Assembly (NCBI RefSeq): GCF_024297185.1
Contig: NZ_JANCTD010000004.1
Coordinates: 62,001 to 126,000, forward strand
Origin: Lewinella sp. JB7
GTDB lineage: Bacteria > Bacteroidota > Bacteroidia > Chitinophagales > Saprospiraceae
DNA: 64,000 bases
Direction: 5' to 3'
In this document: positions 49,719 through 57,984 of the stretch, piece by piece
Layout: each line of letters starts with the position of its first letter
Position numbering within the stretch: the stretch's first letter is position 1
Translations under genes and position numbers: made by a program
The notes under the pieces: model-generated
What the model was told of the DNA's origin: nothing
The model's database searches: none
The model's input: the letters and a program-made list of their open reading frames with translations, nothing else

Positions 49719-50033
49719 ATGATCCGCAAAGCTTTCGTTATGAAGGTGTATCCCGACAAGATCGAGGAATACACCCGGCGCCATAATCCCGTCTGGACCG
49801 ATCTGGAAGCCCTCCTGAAGGCGCACGGGGTTGCTGACTACTCGATCTATTGGCAGCCCACAAGCTGCACGCTTTTCGCCACCGCCCGGGTAGCCTCCGA
49901 GGAACAGTGGGCCGCCATCGCCCGTACCCCCATCTGTAGAAGATGGTGGGCCTACATGCAAGATATTATGGAGACAAATCCGGACGACAGCCCGGTCACC
50001 ACGGAGTTGCGGGAGGTTTTCCACCTTCCCTGA
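49719..50033 (+). CDS. rhaM: L-rhamnose mutarotase
   Basis: 104 residues from the ATG at 49719, the usual length of the family; the frame also opens at 49674 but those 15 residues are not conserved. The motif [18 protein letters not shown] and the later [16 protein letters not shown] and WWAYMQDIM match RhaM/RhaU, which speeds interconversion of alpha- and beta-L-rhamnose so that the isomerase sees the right anomer. It lies 3 kb from the rhamnose operon, downstream of the hybrid kinase. Confidence 0.9.
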   Translation: MIRKAFVMKVYPDKIEEYTRRHNPVWTDLEALLKAHGVADYSIYWQPTSCTLFATARVASEEQWAAIARTPICRRWWAYMQDIMETNPDDSPVTTELREVFHLP

Positions 50034-50131
50034 GGGAAAACAGCCCGCCAGCCGAAACGACCTGGATAACAAGGTCTGTTCAAAGTGTCAGAATGTGGAT
50101 CGCCCGGCCGGCGGAGCTGCCATTCAGTAGG

Positions 50132-50153
50132 ATATCCCCTAAAATAGGGATAT
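50132..50153. terminator. Hairpin between rhaM and def
   Basis: ATATCCC and GGGATAT with additional TA/TA pairs and an AAA loop, between two convergent genes. Mostly AT pairs, so its strength as a terminator is doubtful. Confidence 0.4.
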
Positions 50154-50246
50154 TCGCCCACCAATACACCATCTTTACCCCCAGATGCGGGCATTCCTCT
50201 GCGAAGGTGGCCAAAAAGACGATCAACGGATGCTTTTCCCGGACGA

Positions 50247-50786
50247 CTACTGCCGTCCCACCGGCGCGTGTTCAGCCGAACGCTGCTCCTCGGCGAGGTG
50301 ATCGAGGTACAGGATGCCGTTGAGGTGATCGACCTCGTGCTGAAAGATAACGGAGGTAAAATCCTCCACCATCTCAATGCCGTGGGTGCCGTCGATTCGG
50401 TCGTATTCCAGCAGGATCGCATAGGCACGCGAGCAGGTATCGGCCCGGTTGGGAATGGACAGGCAACCCTCCCGGTTACGCTGCTTTTTGTCGGAATACT
50501 GAAGGATGCGGGGGTTCAGGTAAACTTCAAAGGGCAGTTCCTCCTTGTCCAGCCGCTGGACCCAGATGATGTTCTTAAGAATACCCACCTGGGGGGCGGC
50601 AATGCCCAGGCCCAGGGAGGCACTGTCCGTAACCGTAGCGTGTAATCTACTTACGAATCGCTGCAGGACCGGGTCCCGGGGATCCACCCGTACGTCCTCG
50701 CTTTGCGTACGCAAGAGGATCGAGTCGGTATAATTCGTGATCTTCCATACCCGCATGGGGGTTTCCGGTCCGGCGGCCATGATCAT
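50247..50786 (-). CDS. def: Peptide deformylase, lipoprotein-type, cut from its signal by an in-frame stop
   Basis: 179 residues. The three deformylase motifs are intact: GLGIAAPQVG (59-68), EGCLSIP with metal ligand Cys108, and QHEVDHLNG with His150, Glu151 and His154. The opening PETPMRVWKITNYTDSILL resembles a Bacteroidota form that carries an N-terminal secretion signal. Directly upstream in the same reading frame is a lipoprotein signal peptide (50924 to 50793), separated by a single TGA (50792-50790). Translation from 50786 could still give an active cytoplasmic enzyme. The normal role is to remove the formyl group from new proteins; the exported form has no settled function. This may not be the main deformylase of the cell. 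Confidence 0.85.
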   Translation of the reverse strand: MIMAAGPETPMRVWKITNYTDSILLRTQSEDVRVDPRDPVLQRFVSRLHATVTDSASLGLGIAAPQVGILKNIIWVQRLDKEELPFEVYLNPRILQYSDKKQRNREGCLSIPNRADTCSRAYAILLEYDRIDGTHGIEMVEDFTSVIFQHEVDHLNGILYLDHLAEEQRSAEHAPVGRQ

Positions 50787-50789
50787 CGT

Positions 50790-50924
50790 TCACTGGTCCG
50801 CCGTGAAGCCGGTCCCCCGGGAACTTACGGAACCCGCGGCCGAGCGCGGAGCAAGACAGGAAGCCATCAGTGCGAAGAGGCAGGCGAGTGCGCCGAGTAC
50901 AAGGAGCCGGGAGAATGGGGGCAT
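50790..50924 (-). pseudogene. Lipoprotein signal-peptide fragment in frame with def
   Basis: 44 codons starting at the ATG 50924: MPPFSRLLVLGALACLFALM then ASC, a lipobox, then about 20 residues ending GFTADQ and TGA. Three bases (ACG) follow and then the ATG of def in the same frame. The fragment is best read as the missing N-terminus of the deformylase gene. Confidence 0.7.
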
Positions 50925-51144
50925 CGAATCGGAATTTGCGCGGCCGAAAAATAACTTCCGCGAACACGGGACGGCGAATCTACGACGTAGCGGATCGGCC
51001 TTCCGGATCAGGTTGGCTCCCGCGCTCCGCCGCCCTACCGGGGGAGAGGCGTACTTTAGGCGAAGAAAGCACGTACCTCATTTATCGTTCCCGGATCGAA
51101 GTACCCGGAACCATCGTTCGACCAAACACACCAACCTCAACGCT

Positions 51145-51654
51145 ATGCAAAGATTACTCGCGCTACTGTTCTTCTTTGGTTTGCTGCTCTCGTGCGAGGA
51201 AGGCCAGCAGTTCAGCTCCCTGGACCCTGTCAACTGGCAGAGCCGTACGGTGACCTCTCCGGTAGTAGATTCGCTGGTTACGGGGTCGACCTACTTGTCT
51301 GTCTACTCCTCCATATACAGTCTTACGGAGCACAAAACGCATAATCTGACGGTCACGGTAAGCCTACGCAACGCCAATCGAACGGATACGGTGTACGTCG
51401 ACCTGGCGGAATACTTCAACACGACCGGCCACCTCATTCGCACCTACTTTAACCGACGCATCTACATCGCGCCGATGGAAACCGTAGAGATCGTGATCGA
51501 CGAGATGGATAAGGAGGGCGGCACGGGAGCCAACTTTCTGTTCGACTGGGCCGCCGCTCCGGACGTGAACCCACCGCTGTTCGAGGCCGTGATGATTTCG
51601 ACTTCGGGCCAGCAGGGACTATCGTTCACCACGCTCGGCGTGCCCATCGACTAA
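51145..51654 (+). CDS. Lipoprotein, hypothetical
   Basis: 169 residues from the ATG at 51145 (MQRLLALLFFFGLLLSC), a strong lipoprotein signal with Cys17; the open frame extends further upstream but without a signal. The mature part looks like a beta-sandwich (TVTVSLRNANRTDTVYVDLA, RRIYIAPMETVEIVIDEMD) ending with FEAVMISTSGQQGLSFTT. Unknown function. It converges on the helicase gene, which ends 4 bases after its stop. Confidence 0.7.
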   Translation: MQRLLALLFFFGLLLSCEEGQQFSSLDPVNWQSRTVTSPVVDSLVTGSTYLSVYSSIYSLTEHKTHNLTVTVSLRNANRTDTVYVDLAEYFNTTGHLIRTYFNRRIYIAPMETVEIVIDEMDKEGGTGANFLFDWAAAPDVNPPLFEAVMISTSGQQGLSFTTLGVPID

Positions 51655-51658
51655 GTTT

Positions 51659-53548
51659 TTACACCATGTATTCCCAGGCCGTTTGGTAAGTGCCCGCGCG
51701 TTCGACGTAGGCCAGGAACCGTGCGAAGAAAGGATCGTTCCCGACCGTGGCGCTGTCCCCGATGACCACCAGCTGCACCTTAGCGCGGGTAAGGGCCACG
51801 TTCATCCGCCGGTAGTCGGCGAGGAAACCGATCTCGGACCGGGGGTTAGAGCGAACGAGGCTCAGGTAGACCACCTCTCGTTCCCGGCCCTGAAAACCGT
51901 CTACGGTATTGATCGTGATGTCCAGGTCGGCCAGTCCCGCAACCTCCTCAATCCGCTCTTCCGCCCGGACGACCTGCTCGCGGTAGGGACTGATGACCGC
52001 CACGCGGGGCAGGGGGTATTCGGGAGGGATGCTTCCCTGCAGCAGGATCAGGTGCTCCACGAGCAGGTCCAGTTCACCGTCGTTGTAGCGGCTGCGGAAC
52101 TGGGGGTGCAGTTTCTCTTCGAAGCCCGTGCCGGCCGTATCGATGAACACCACGCTGTCGGACAAACTCACGCCGGGCAGGGTACGGTGAGCGATGCCGG
52201 GGCCCGCCTCCAGCTTTCCTTCGTAAAAATAGTCGTTGCTGAAACCCATGATCCGTTCGTTCATACGGTACTGGACCCTGAGCAGAGCGTTTCTGCCGTG
52301 GCGTTGCAGTGCCTTTTCCAGCAGGGTGATGCCAAATCCTTCCCGCTCGGCTTCCTTGCTCTTCACGGTGGGGGGCAGTTGGAAGGGATCGCCGGCGAGT
52401 ACGACGCGATTGCTGCGGTTGATTGGAATCCAGCTGGCGGGTTCGAGGGCCTGGGCGGCTTCGTCGATGATGCAGGTTTTGAAGGTCCGGTCACCCAGGA
52501 CGGAACTGGCCGCTCCGACCAGCGTACACACGATGACGTCGGCCGCGTCCAGGATGTAGCTCAACAGATGATCCTCGAGTTGCGTGGCCCAGTTATTTAG
52601 CCGGCCGGCCTCCCCGAAGGTCATACCCTTTTCCCGCCCCCGCAGGCGCCCGGCTTTTTTGCGCAGTTCGGCGGCTTCCCGACGCAGTTTTTTGACCTGC
52701 TTGGTATCTGGATGGCGGGCGACTTGTACCTCCAGGGTATGGTTCATCACCTCTTCTTCGACCCGGCTGATGTTGCCGGTGCGTACCACCCGGATGCCCC
52801 GCTCGGCCAGGCGCAGGGTCACCAAGTCGGCCGCGCTGTTGCTGGGGGTACAGAACAGGATGGTAGATTCCGACTTGATCAATTCTCCCACCGCCGCCAC
52901 CAGGGTGGTTGTTTTTCCGGTGCCGGGCGGACCGTGAATGAGACTGAGGTGGCTGGCTCCCAGAATTTCCCGGACCGCCTCCCGCTGGCTGGCGTTGAGC
53001 TCCGCCAGATGGGCCACCGCGGCTTCCGGCACGGGGCGGTACTCCGCGGGGCGGACTCCCATAAGGACGTCCCGCAGCTCGGCGGTCCGGTCACCGCGGG
53101 CGGATTCCAGTCGCTGGATCGCCTTATCCATTTCGACGTAGGTACGCTCATCAAACATGAGGTCGACACCGATCCCGCCCCGTTGCAACCACTGGGGGTG
53201 ATCGTCGCCGCCGAGGATGATTTTCATCTTGTCCTTCTTCACGTACTGGATCACGCCGGAGCGCTGGGGGGAGCGGGCGTCGGGTTGGGAGGTAAACAAA
53301 TTTACCGAGGTACCCGCCCGGAACTGGTGGGCCTCCTCCCCCTCCCGGCTTACGATCACGAAGGGGCGCCCCGCCAGCCCGTAGTCCGTTTTGGTTACCT
53401 GTAGGGGATACCAGCAATAGCCCTTCTCCACCCGCTGGACGAGCGGCATAGCCTGGATGATTTCGAGATGCAGGCGGCGTTCCTCCTGCCGCTCGAGGTC
53501 GATAAGTTTGCGAAGATGAGTAAGCTCCGCTTGCTGTTGGTCCGTCAT
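51659..53548 (-). CDS. Superfamily 1 helicase, UPF1/IGHMBP2-like
   Basis: 629 residues from the ATG at 53548 (MTDQQQAELTHLRKLIDLER). Helicase motifs in order: Q/I region NASQREAVREIL, Walker A GPPGTGKTTTL (about 205), TPSNSAADLV, Walker B IIDEAAQALEP, LAGDPFQLPPTV, VQYRMNERIMGFSN, then AVISPYREQV, TVDGFQGREREVVYLS and NVALTRAKVQLVVIGD. The N-terminal beta-barrel and stalk are as in IGHMBP2/UPF1-type enzymes, which unwind DNA or RNA 5' to 3'. The role in Bacteroidota is not established. Confidence 0.93.
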   Translation of the reverse strand: MTDQQQAELTHLRKLIDLERQEERRLHLEIIQAMPLVQRVEKGYCWYPLQVTKTDYGLAGRPFVIVSREGEEAHQFRAGTSVNLFTSQPDARSPQRSGVIQYVKKDKMKIILGGDDHPQWLQRGGIGVDLMFDERTYVEMDKAIQRLESARGDRTAELRDVLMGVRPAEYRPVPEAAVAHLAELNASQREAVREILGASHLSLIHGPPGTGKTTTLVAAVGELIKSESTILFCTPSNSAADLVTLRLAERGIRVVRTGNISRVEEEVMNHTLEVQVARHPDTKQVKKLRREAAELRKKAGRLRGREKGMTFGEAGRLNNWATQLEDHLLSYILDAADVIVCTLVGAASSVLGDRTFKTCIIDEAAQALEPASWIPINRSNRVVLAGDPFQLPPTVKSKEAEREGFGITLLEKALQRHGRNALLRVQYRMNERIMGFSNDYFYEGKLEAGPGIAHRTLPGVSLSDSVVFIDTAGTGFEEKLHPQFRSRYNDGELDLLVEHLILLQGSIPPEYPLPRVAVISPYREQVVRAEERIEEVAGLADLDITINTVDGFQGREREVVYLSLVRSNPRSEIGFLADYRRMNVALTRAKVQLVVIGDSATVGNDPFFARFLAYVERAGTYQTAWEYMV

Positions 53549-53674
53549 GCGTGCAGAGAATCGCGGCGGACGGCCTTTTGTTGAGTACGGGGGGGTACGC
53601 AAAGAGCATGAGGTAAGAATTCATTCACTAAAGCCCCCCTTGATTGGCGCAATCACGTCAATTCCGTTCACACC

Positions 53675-54145
53675 GGCCCCGGAGCAGCCGTCCTCAATCA
53701 GCGGAGCGGCAACGCCCTTCGCGATCGTAACCGTTCGGAGAGGCTTCGCGGTAATATCAAATGAAGTTTCCGGCCGTCAACCCCACACCGGCCCCGGAGC
53801 AGCCGTCCTCAGTCAGCGAAGCGGCAACGCCCTTCGTGATCATAACCATTCGGAAAGACTTCGCAGTAAATTTCAACGAATTCCCGGCCGTCCATCCCCC
53901 ACGGCCCCGGAGCAGCCGTCCTCAGTCAGCGAAGCGGCAACGCCCTTCGTGATCATAACCATTCGGAAAGACTTCGCAGTAAGTTCCAACGAATTCCCGG
54001 CCGTCAAACCCACCACGGCCCCGGAGGGGCCGTCCTCAGTCAGCGAAGCGGCAACGCCCTTCGCGATCGTAACCGTTCGGAAAGGCTTCGCGGTAATTTG
54101 AATTAAAGTCCCCACCCCACCCACACCACGGCCCCGGGGGACTGA
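53675..54145. repeat. Tandem array of 113-115 bp units
   Basis: GGCCCCGGAGC-type unit starts lie at 53675, 53790, 53903, 54017 and 54130 (last truncated). A core of about 70 bases (CGTCCTCAGTCAGCGAAGCG and GGCAACGCCCTTCG, then GATCGTAACCGTTCGG) is nearly invariant; the remaining 40 bases vary. Units 2 and 3 share four transitions against units 1 and 4, so the array was probably built by duplication of pairs. Confidence 0.88.
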
Positions 54146-54179
54146 AATTTTTGCAGCACAATAAGCCGCCCACCGAAAG

Positions 54180-54204
54180 TTTGACAGTTTTATATTCTGT
54201 CAAA
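54180..54204. promoter_or_regulatory. Inverted repeat upstream of hsp20, candidate stress operator
   Basis: TTTGACAG-N9-CTGTCAAA, perfect eight-base arms with a nine-base AT-rich spacer, 77 bases before the hsp20 start. The geometry is that of the heat-shock operator CIRCE (nine-base arms, nine-base spacer), but the sequence is different, so a regulator other than HrcA would be involved. Confidence 0.5.
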
Positions 54205-54281
54205 TTGTCCTCCACCAATTATGGCACCGTCCTTGCTTAAATACAAGCGACAATCCATTCACAAACCTAAATCATCGAGTC

Positions 54282-54722
54282 ATGAGAACCAATAGTTTGA
54301 TTCCCTCCGTCTCCCGGTTTCTGGATGACGACTGGAACAACCTTTTTGATTGGCGGAACCGCAATTTCAGCAGCACCACTACTACCCTGCCTTCGGTCAA
54401 CGTCAAGGAAACGAGCGACGAATTCGTCGTGGAAATGGCTGCACCCGGCATGAAGAAGGACGACTTCGACATTCAGCTCGACAACAACACCCTGACCATC
54501 CGCAGTGAAGTGCATAACGAGAACGAGGAGCAGAACAACGACGGCAAGTACACCCGCCGCGAGTTCAGCTACCAGTCGTTCCAACGCACCTTCAACCTCA
54601 ACAACCAGGTAGTGGACGACGCCAATATCCACGCCACTTACCAGGACGGCATCCTCCGCCTCATCGTGCCCAAACGGGAAGAGGCCAAGGAGAAACCGGC
54701 CCGCCAGATTGAAGTCGCCTAA
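54282..54722 (+). CDS. Small heat-shock protein, Hsp20 family
   Basis: 146 residues with an alpha-crystallin domain (about 38-135): LPSVNVKETSDEFVVEMAAP, then GMKKDDFDIQLDNNTLTI and the C-terminal signature ATYQDGILRLIVPKRE. ATP-independent holdase that binds unfolding proteins. It has its own strong terminator and an inverted-repeat candidate operator, so it is probably a single-gene stress unit. Confidence 0.95.
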   Translation: MRTNSLIPSVSRFLDDDWNNLFDWRNRNFSSTTTTLPSVNVKETSDEFVVEMAAPGMKKDDFDIQLDNNTLTIRSEVHNENEEQNNDGKYTRREFSYQSFQRTFNLNNQVVDDANIHATYQDGILRLIVPKREEAKEKPARQIEVA

Positions 54723-54742
54723 GCGATCTGGCCCATACGACG

Positions 54743-54782
54743 ACGGCGGACATCCTCCCGGATGTCCGCCGTTCGTTTTTTC
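54743..54782 (+). terminator. Intrinsic terminator of hsp20
   Basis: A perfect 13-pair stem (ACGGCGGACATCC / GGATGTCCGCCGT) with a TCCC loop, followed by TCG and eight T residues. It lies 20 bases after the stop. Confidence 0.92.
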
Positions 54783-54794
54783 CGGAGTATCCGG

Positions 54795-55478
54795 TCAGAG
54801 AGCGAAACTCATCCCGGCCCCTACGTTCCAACCCTGAAAACCGACCTTATCCCGGACGACCGGAACGTCGTAGGGCTGGCTCAGGTCATGGCTATACCGC
54901 GCCTCGAGGAAGAGAGCGTTGTGCTGGCCCACCCGCGCCCGGGCCCCCAGTCCACCGACTACGGCTACGTTAAAGCGCTGGTAGTTGATCGCGTCCAGGT
55001 CCACGTCGGTGGAGTACAGATTTAGCTCAACGATCGCCTTGGCCGAAGTCGTCACCTTTCCTCCGGTGGCGTATCCTACACTGGGCCCCAGCAGGGCGTA
55101 GGGTTGAATAGCACTTTCCGTCGGCAGGTTTAATTGCACGAGCAGGGGCGCTTCCAGGTAACTGAAACGAGTCTTGGCGAACGCGCCGAGGGGTAGCTTT
55201 ACGCCGGCGAGTTCCACGTCATCGGTGAGGCCGACGCCGGTGCCCCGCTTGGTGTATTCCAGTCCGGGCCGAAGACTGAGGTAGTCCGTCACCGGCAACT
55301 CGGCGAAAAAGCCGAAAGAAGGTACCCCTACGCCGACCGTGCGATCGGTAATGGCATCAAAGGTTTCTCCCGACCGGAGCGAGGATTGACCGAATCCCGC
55401 CCGGATCCCGAAGGTGGACTGAGCGGTAGCAATACCGGAGACGAGCAGGGCAAGTAAAAGCAGCAAATGGGTTTTCAT
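54795..55478 (-). CDS. Outer-membrane beta-barrel protein (PorT/OMP_b-brl_2-like)
   Basis: 227 residues from the ATG at 55478 (MKTHLLLLLALLVSGIATAQ), a signal peptide; a TTG three codons earlier is less likely. The mature protein starts STFGIRAGFGQSSL, followed by YLSLRPGLEYTKRGTG, YLEAPLLVQLNLP and IQPYALLGPSVGY, which is the standard pattern of eight-strand barrels in Bacteroidota, ending GWNVGAGMSFAL with a terminal aromatic or hydrophobic residue. No specific function can be assigned. Confidence 0.8.
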   Translation of the reverse strand: MKTHLLLLLALLVSGIATAQSTFGIRAGFGQSSLRSGETFDAITDRTVGVGVPSFGFFAELPVTDYLSLRPGLEYTKRGTGVGLTDDVELAGVKLPLGAFAKTRFSYLEAPLLVQLNLPTESAIQPYALLGPSVGYATGGKVTTSAKAIVELNLYSTDVDLDAINYQRFNVAVVGGLGARARVGQHNALFLEARYSHDLSQPYDVPVVRDKVGFQGWNVGAGMSFAL

Positions 55479-56043
55479 GGTAGTCAATTTGCTCCTCTAA
55501 ACGAAGGGAACGAGGCAGCTGACGCAAAGGATAGGTTAAGGGGATGGTTAGGGTTTGGTTAAGGCAATTCTAGGCTTGCATACGCTCCCGCAATAGGCTC
55601 AACTCCGAAAACCGTGGCCACCCTTACCCTCTCTCCGGGTACGCACGGGGGCTAGCCGGAAACTCTCCGCGAAGTAGTAGCCGGATGGCGTATTTCTCCG
55701 TGAGGTCCACGCGTACAACGATACCATTTGTCTCGGCACCGATTCCCGCGGCCCGTGTACCCTACCCGCCGCTGCCCGGCAAGCGAATAACGGGGACTCT
55801 CCCCCGTAGCCTCATTACCGCTGACTACGGATATCCTGGCAACGGGTTATCTTCCCTTCGAATGGAAATCAGGATAGCTACTATTGACTGTCAGCCAGTT
55901 AGGTCCTAAAATTTTAATGATAATAAATTTTCCTCCCGTCCTTCACCGACTCGATACACTCAATAATTTGCTCCTTAATCGGGCGGGGACGGTTACAAGT
56001 ATTCACTACTCCACGAATTATTTAATACGCCAGACTCCATTAC
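55479..56043. other. Intergenic region without clear features
   Basis: 565 bases between divergent genes. Short degenerate GGTTAAGG-type runs occur near 55530-55562. I see no gene, no strong hairpin and no promoter that fits the phylum consensus. Confidence 0.4.
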
Positions 56044-56580
56044 ATGAAAAAGAACACCGTATACATCGCCAAAAGCCTGGATGGTTTTATCTCCGGAAAG
56101 AACGGGACGCTGGACTGGCTGGAATCCGTTCCCAATCCCGCGCAGGAGGACATGGGATACAGTGTGTTCATGAAGGAGATCGATGCCATAGTGATGGGAC
56201 GGAATACCTTCGAGACCGTCCTGAATTTCGATATTGATTGGCCGTACACGCAGCACGTTTTTGTCCTGAGTCGCACGCTGAGCGAAGTGCCGGAAGACCT
56301 GCGCCAAAAGATCACCATTCTGAGCGGCACCCCGCAAGAAGTGCTCGACGAAATTCACCGAAGAGAGTACTTCCGATTGTACATCGATGGCGGGGTGACC
56401 ATCCAAAGATTCGTAGCGGAAAATCTGATCGACGAGTTCAGGATAACGACCTTCCCCATCTTGCTCGGTGAAGGCGCTCCCCTTTTCGGACCGCTCTCGG
56501 AACCACTTAGGTTAGCATACGTAAGGTCTGACGTATACCTGGGCCAGCTGGTGCATGATGTCTATAGGAAAATCGGTTGA
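56044..56580 (+). CDS. Dihydrofolate reductase-like (RibD C-terminal domain) protein
   Basis: 178 residues. The N-terminal YIAKSLDGFISGKNGTLDWL, then DAIVMGRNTFETV and the C-terminal LYIDGGVTIQRFVAENLIDE and TTFPILLGEGAPLFG match the YyaP/YwjB group of stand-alone DHFR/RibD-C proteins. Such proteins probably reduce a pterin or related substrate with NADPH; the true reaction is unknown. A serine-hydrolase remnant follows directly. Confidence 0.85.
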   Translation: MKKNTVYIAKSLDGFISGKNGTLDWLESVPNPAQEDMGYSVFMKEIDAIVMGRNTFETVLNFDIDWPYTQHVFVLSRTLSEVPEDLRQKITILSGTPQEVLDEIHRREYFRLYIDGGVTIQRFVAENLIDEFRITTFPILLGEGAPLFGPLSEPLRLAYVRSDVYLGQLVHDVYRKIG

Positions 56581-56759
56581 GCCGCGGCGGCCCGGGCAGT
56601 CAGGAGACGTTTAATTGGGGCAGCTACTTCAATACCCAGTACTTCGCCGATCCGCAAGAACAACTCATCGGAATCCTGATGAAACAAACCCAGGGAACCT
56701 CCCGCGACCAGACGGCCTGGAAGTTTCGTCTGCTGGTGGGCGCGGCAGTAGACGATTAA
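56580..56759 (+). pseudogene. C-terminal remnant of a serine hydrolase (beta-lactamase family)
   Basis: About 60 codons with no start codon and no upstream homologous part: FNWGSYFNTQYFADPQEQLI, then GILMKQTQG and WKFRLLVGAAVDD, ending TAA. The pattern resembles the C-terminus of class C beta-lactamase/serine hydrolases. The body of the gene is missing, so it is a deletion remnant next to the DHFR-like gene. Confidence 0.6.
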
Positions 56760-56931
56760 TTCGGAACTGGCGCGGACGCGGGTGCAATGGCCATCGGTTT
56801 AAGCCAAGTTGGTTGGCATCCGACCCAGATGCGCTGGACCCGCGACCCCGCCAACGTCCAACTTTACCCCTTCGGGAAAGCACGGCTGCCCTAGTGGGAC
56901 CGCAAAGTAATTTTTAGGGTTGTACGTGATT

Positions 56932-57813
56932 TTAACACGCGCTCCGCTTCAGCAACTGGTATTCCCCCTGCTTTTTGAATTCACGGATCGACATACCGGT
57001 ATACTTTTTGAACGTCTTCGAAAGATGACTGACGTCGGTAAAGCTCAGTTCGTCCGCGATTTCGGTAAGGGTGTGATCCGAATTGAGCAAACGGATTTCC
57101 ACGAGTTTCAACTTGGCTTTGATGATGTATTCCCGCAAGGACATCCTCACTTTTTTCCGGAAAAACTCGCTCAGGTAGGTGGGCGAAAGCAAGAAGGTAC
57201 TGGCCAGCTGCTCGACCTTCAGGAGGTGGGGCTCGCTGAGGTGTTCGTTAATGTAAGTCAGCAACTTGGTCACCCGATCATCTCTCTCGGCGGGGTCCGT
57301 CACCTCGTAGGCCGGACTCTGCTTGATGTTTCTCAGGAGGATTTCGAGGATAGCTGTCATCAAGCTCTTGATCAGGGCGGGAGAGTTCGACTGAAGGTTG
57401 CGATTCTCGCGTAAGATCAGCCCGATCAGCGTAGTGATATGCTGGCGGTCGAGATCACTGCGGATAATGTCGCCGGGCAGTTGGTTGTAATTGGATAGTA
57501 TATAGGCAGCTTCCCTGAACCACTCCCGTGGACTCTGGGCGTCCTCCCCCTGCTCGCTGAAAAAGTTAGACGTGAATTTTAAGAACACGAAGCTGGTCCG
57601 CTCCCTGATCTGAAAGGAATGGCACTTCAGGGGCGGCAGCAGAAATAGACTTCCCTTACCGTACTCGTGGAAGTTGTAATTGATGCACTGCGTCCCTTTT
57701 CCCTCATTGATCAGCACCAGTTCGAAAAAGTTGTTCTTGACCGGGCGTTGCTGCCACTCATTCAGCTCAGCTTCATGTATTTCGAAAGGTTTATAGGCTT
57801 CCAGGACTTGCAT
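56932..57813 (-). CDS. AraC-family transcriptional regulator
   Basis: 293 residues with start at the ATG 57813 (MQVLEAYKPFEIHEAEL); an in-frame ATG at 57846 and open frame further upstream are alternatives. The N-terminal half looks like a cupin sensor (FFELVLINEGKGTQCINYNF, GSLFLLPPLKCHSF). The C-terminal double helix-turn-helix is complete: KVEQLASTFLLSPTYLSEFF, then RKKVRMSLREYI and LTEIADELSFTDVSHLSKTF plus KKYTGMSIREFKK. It is divergent from the oxidoreductase operon and presumably regulates it. Confidence 0.9.
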   Translation of the reverse strand: MQVLEAYKPFEIHEAELNEWQQRPVKNNFFELVLINEGKGTQCINYNFHEYGKGSLFLLPPLKCHSFQIRERTSFVFLKFTSNFFSEQGEDAQSPREWFREAAYILSNYNQLPGDIIRSDLDRQHITTLIGLILRENRNLQSNSPALIKSLMTAILEILLRNIKQSPAYEVTDPAERDDRVTKLLTYINEHLSEPHLLKVEQLASTFLLSPTYLSEFFRKKVRMSLREYIIKAKLKLVEIRLLNSDHTLTEIADELSFTDVSHLSKTFKKYTGMSIREFKKQGEYQLLKRSAC

Positions 57814-57984
57814 TTCTGGGGAATTTTGCGACAAAACTAGCCTCATTAAGGCCAAATTCGCAACACCACGGAAGGAATAACCTTGATTTTTACTACTACA
57901 ACCCTCCGATGTACCACAACGTTCCGGTGCGGTTGGCGGAACTTTGTAGTGCAATTGGATGACCCACTTGCGTAAAACAACGTA

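Larger units (their letters stand above)
53549..54281. other. Divergent spacer helicase-hsp20, mostly tandem repeats
   Basis: 733 bases. 53675-54145 is a tandem array (separate entry); after it comes an AT-rich stretch with an inverted repeat at 54180-54204. Open frames inside the array on both strands reflect the repeat and its GC content; changes between units alter the encoded residues on either strand, which argues against a conserved protein. Confidence 0.6.

Noticed and set aside
53547-54101. Repeat protein encoded by the tandem array
   Set aside because: The frame survives in part because the unit repeats, but changes between units are non-synonymous on both strands and there is no start with a plausible N-terminus.
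53675-54145. CRISPR array
   Set aside because: Units are 113-115 bp with a 70-base conserved core and similar, not unique, intervening sequence; no cas genes are nearby.
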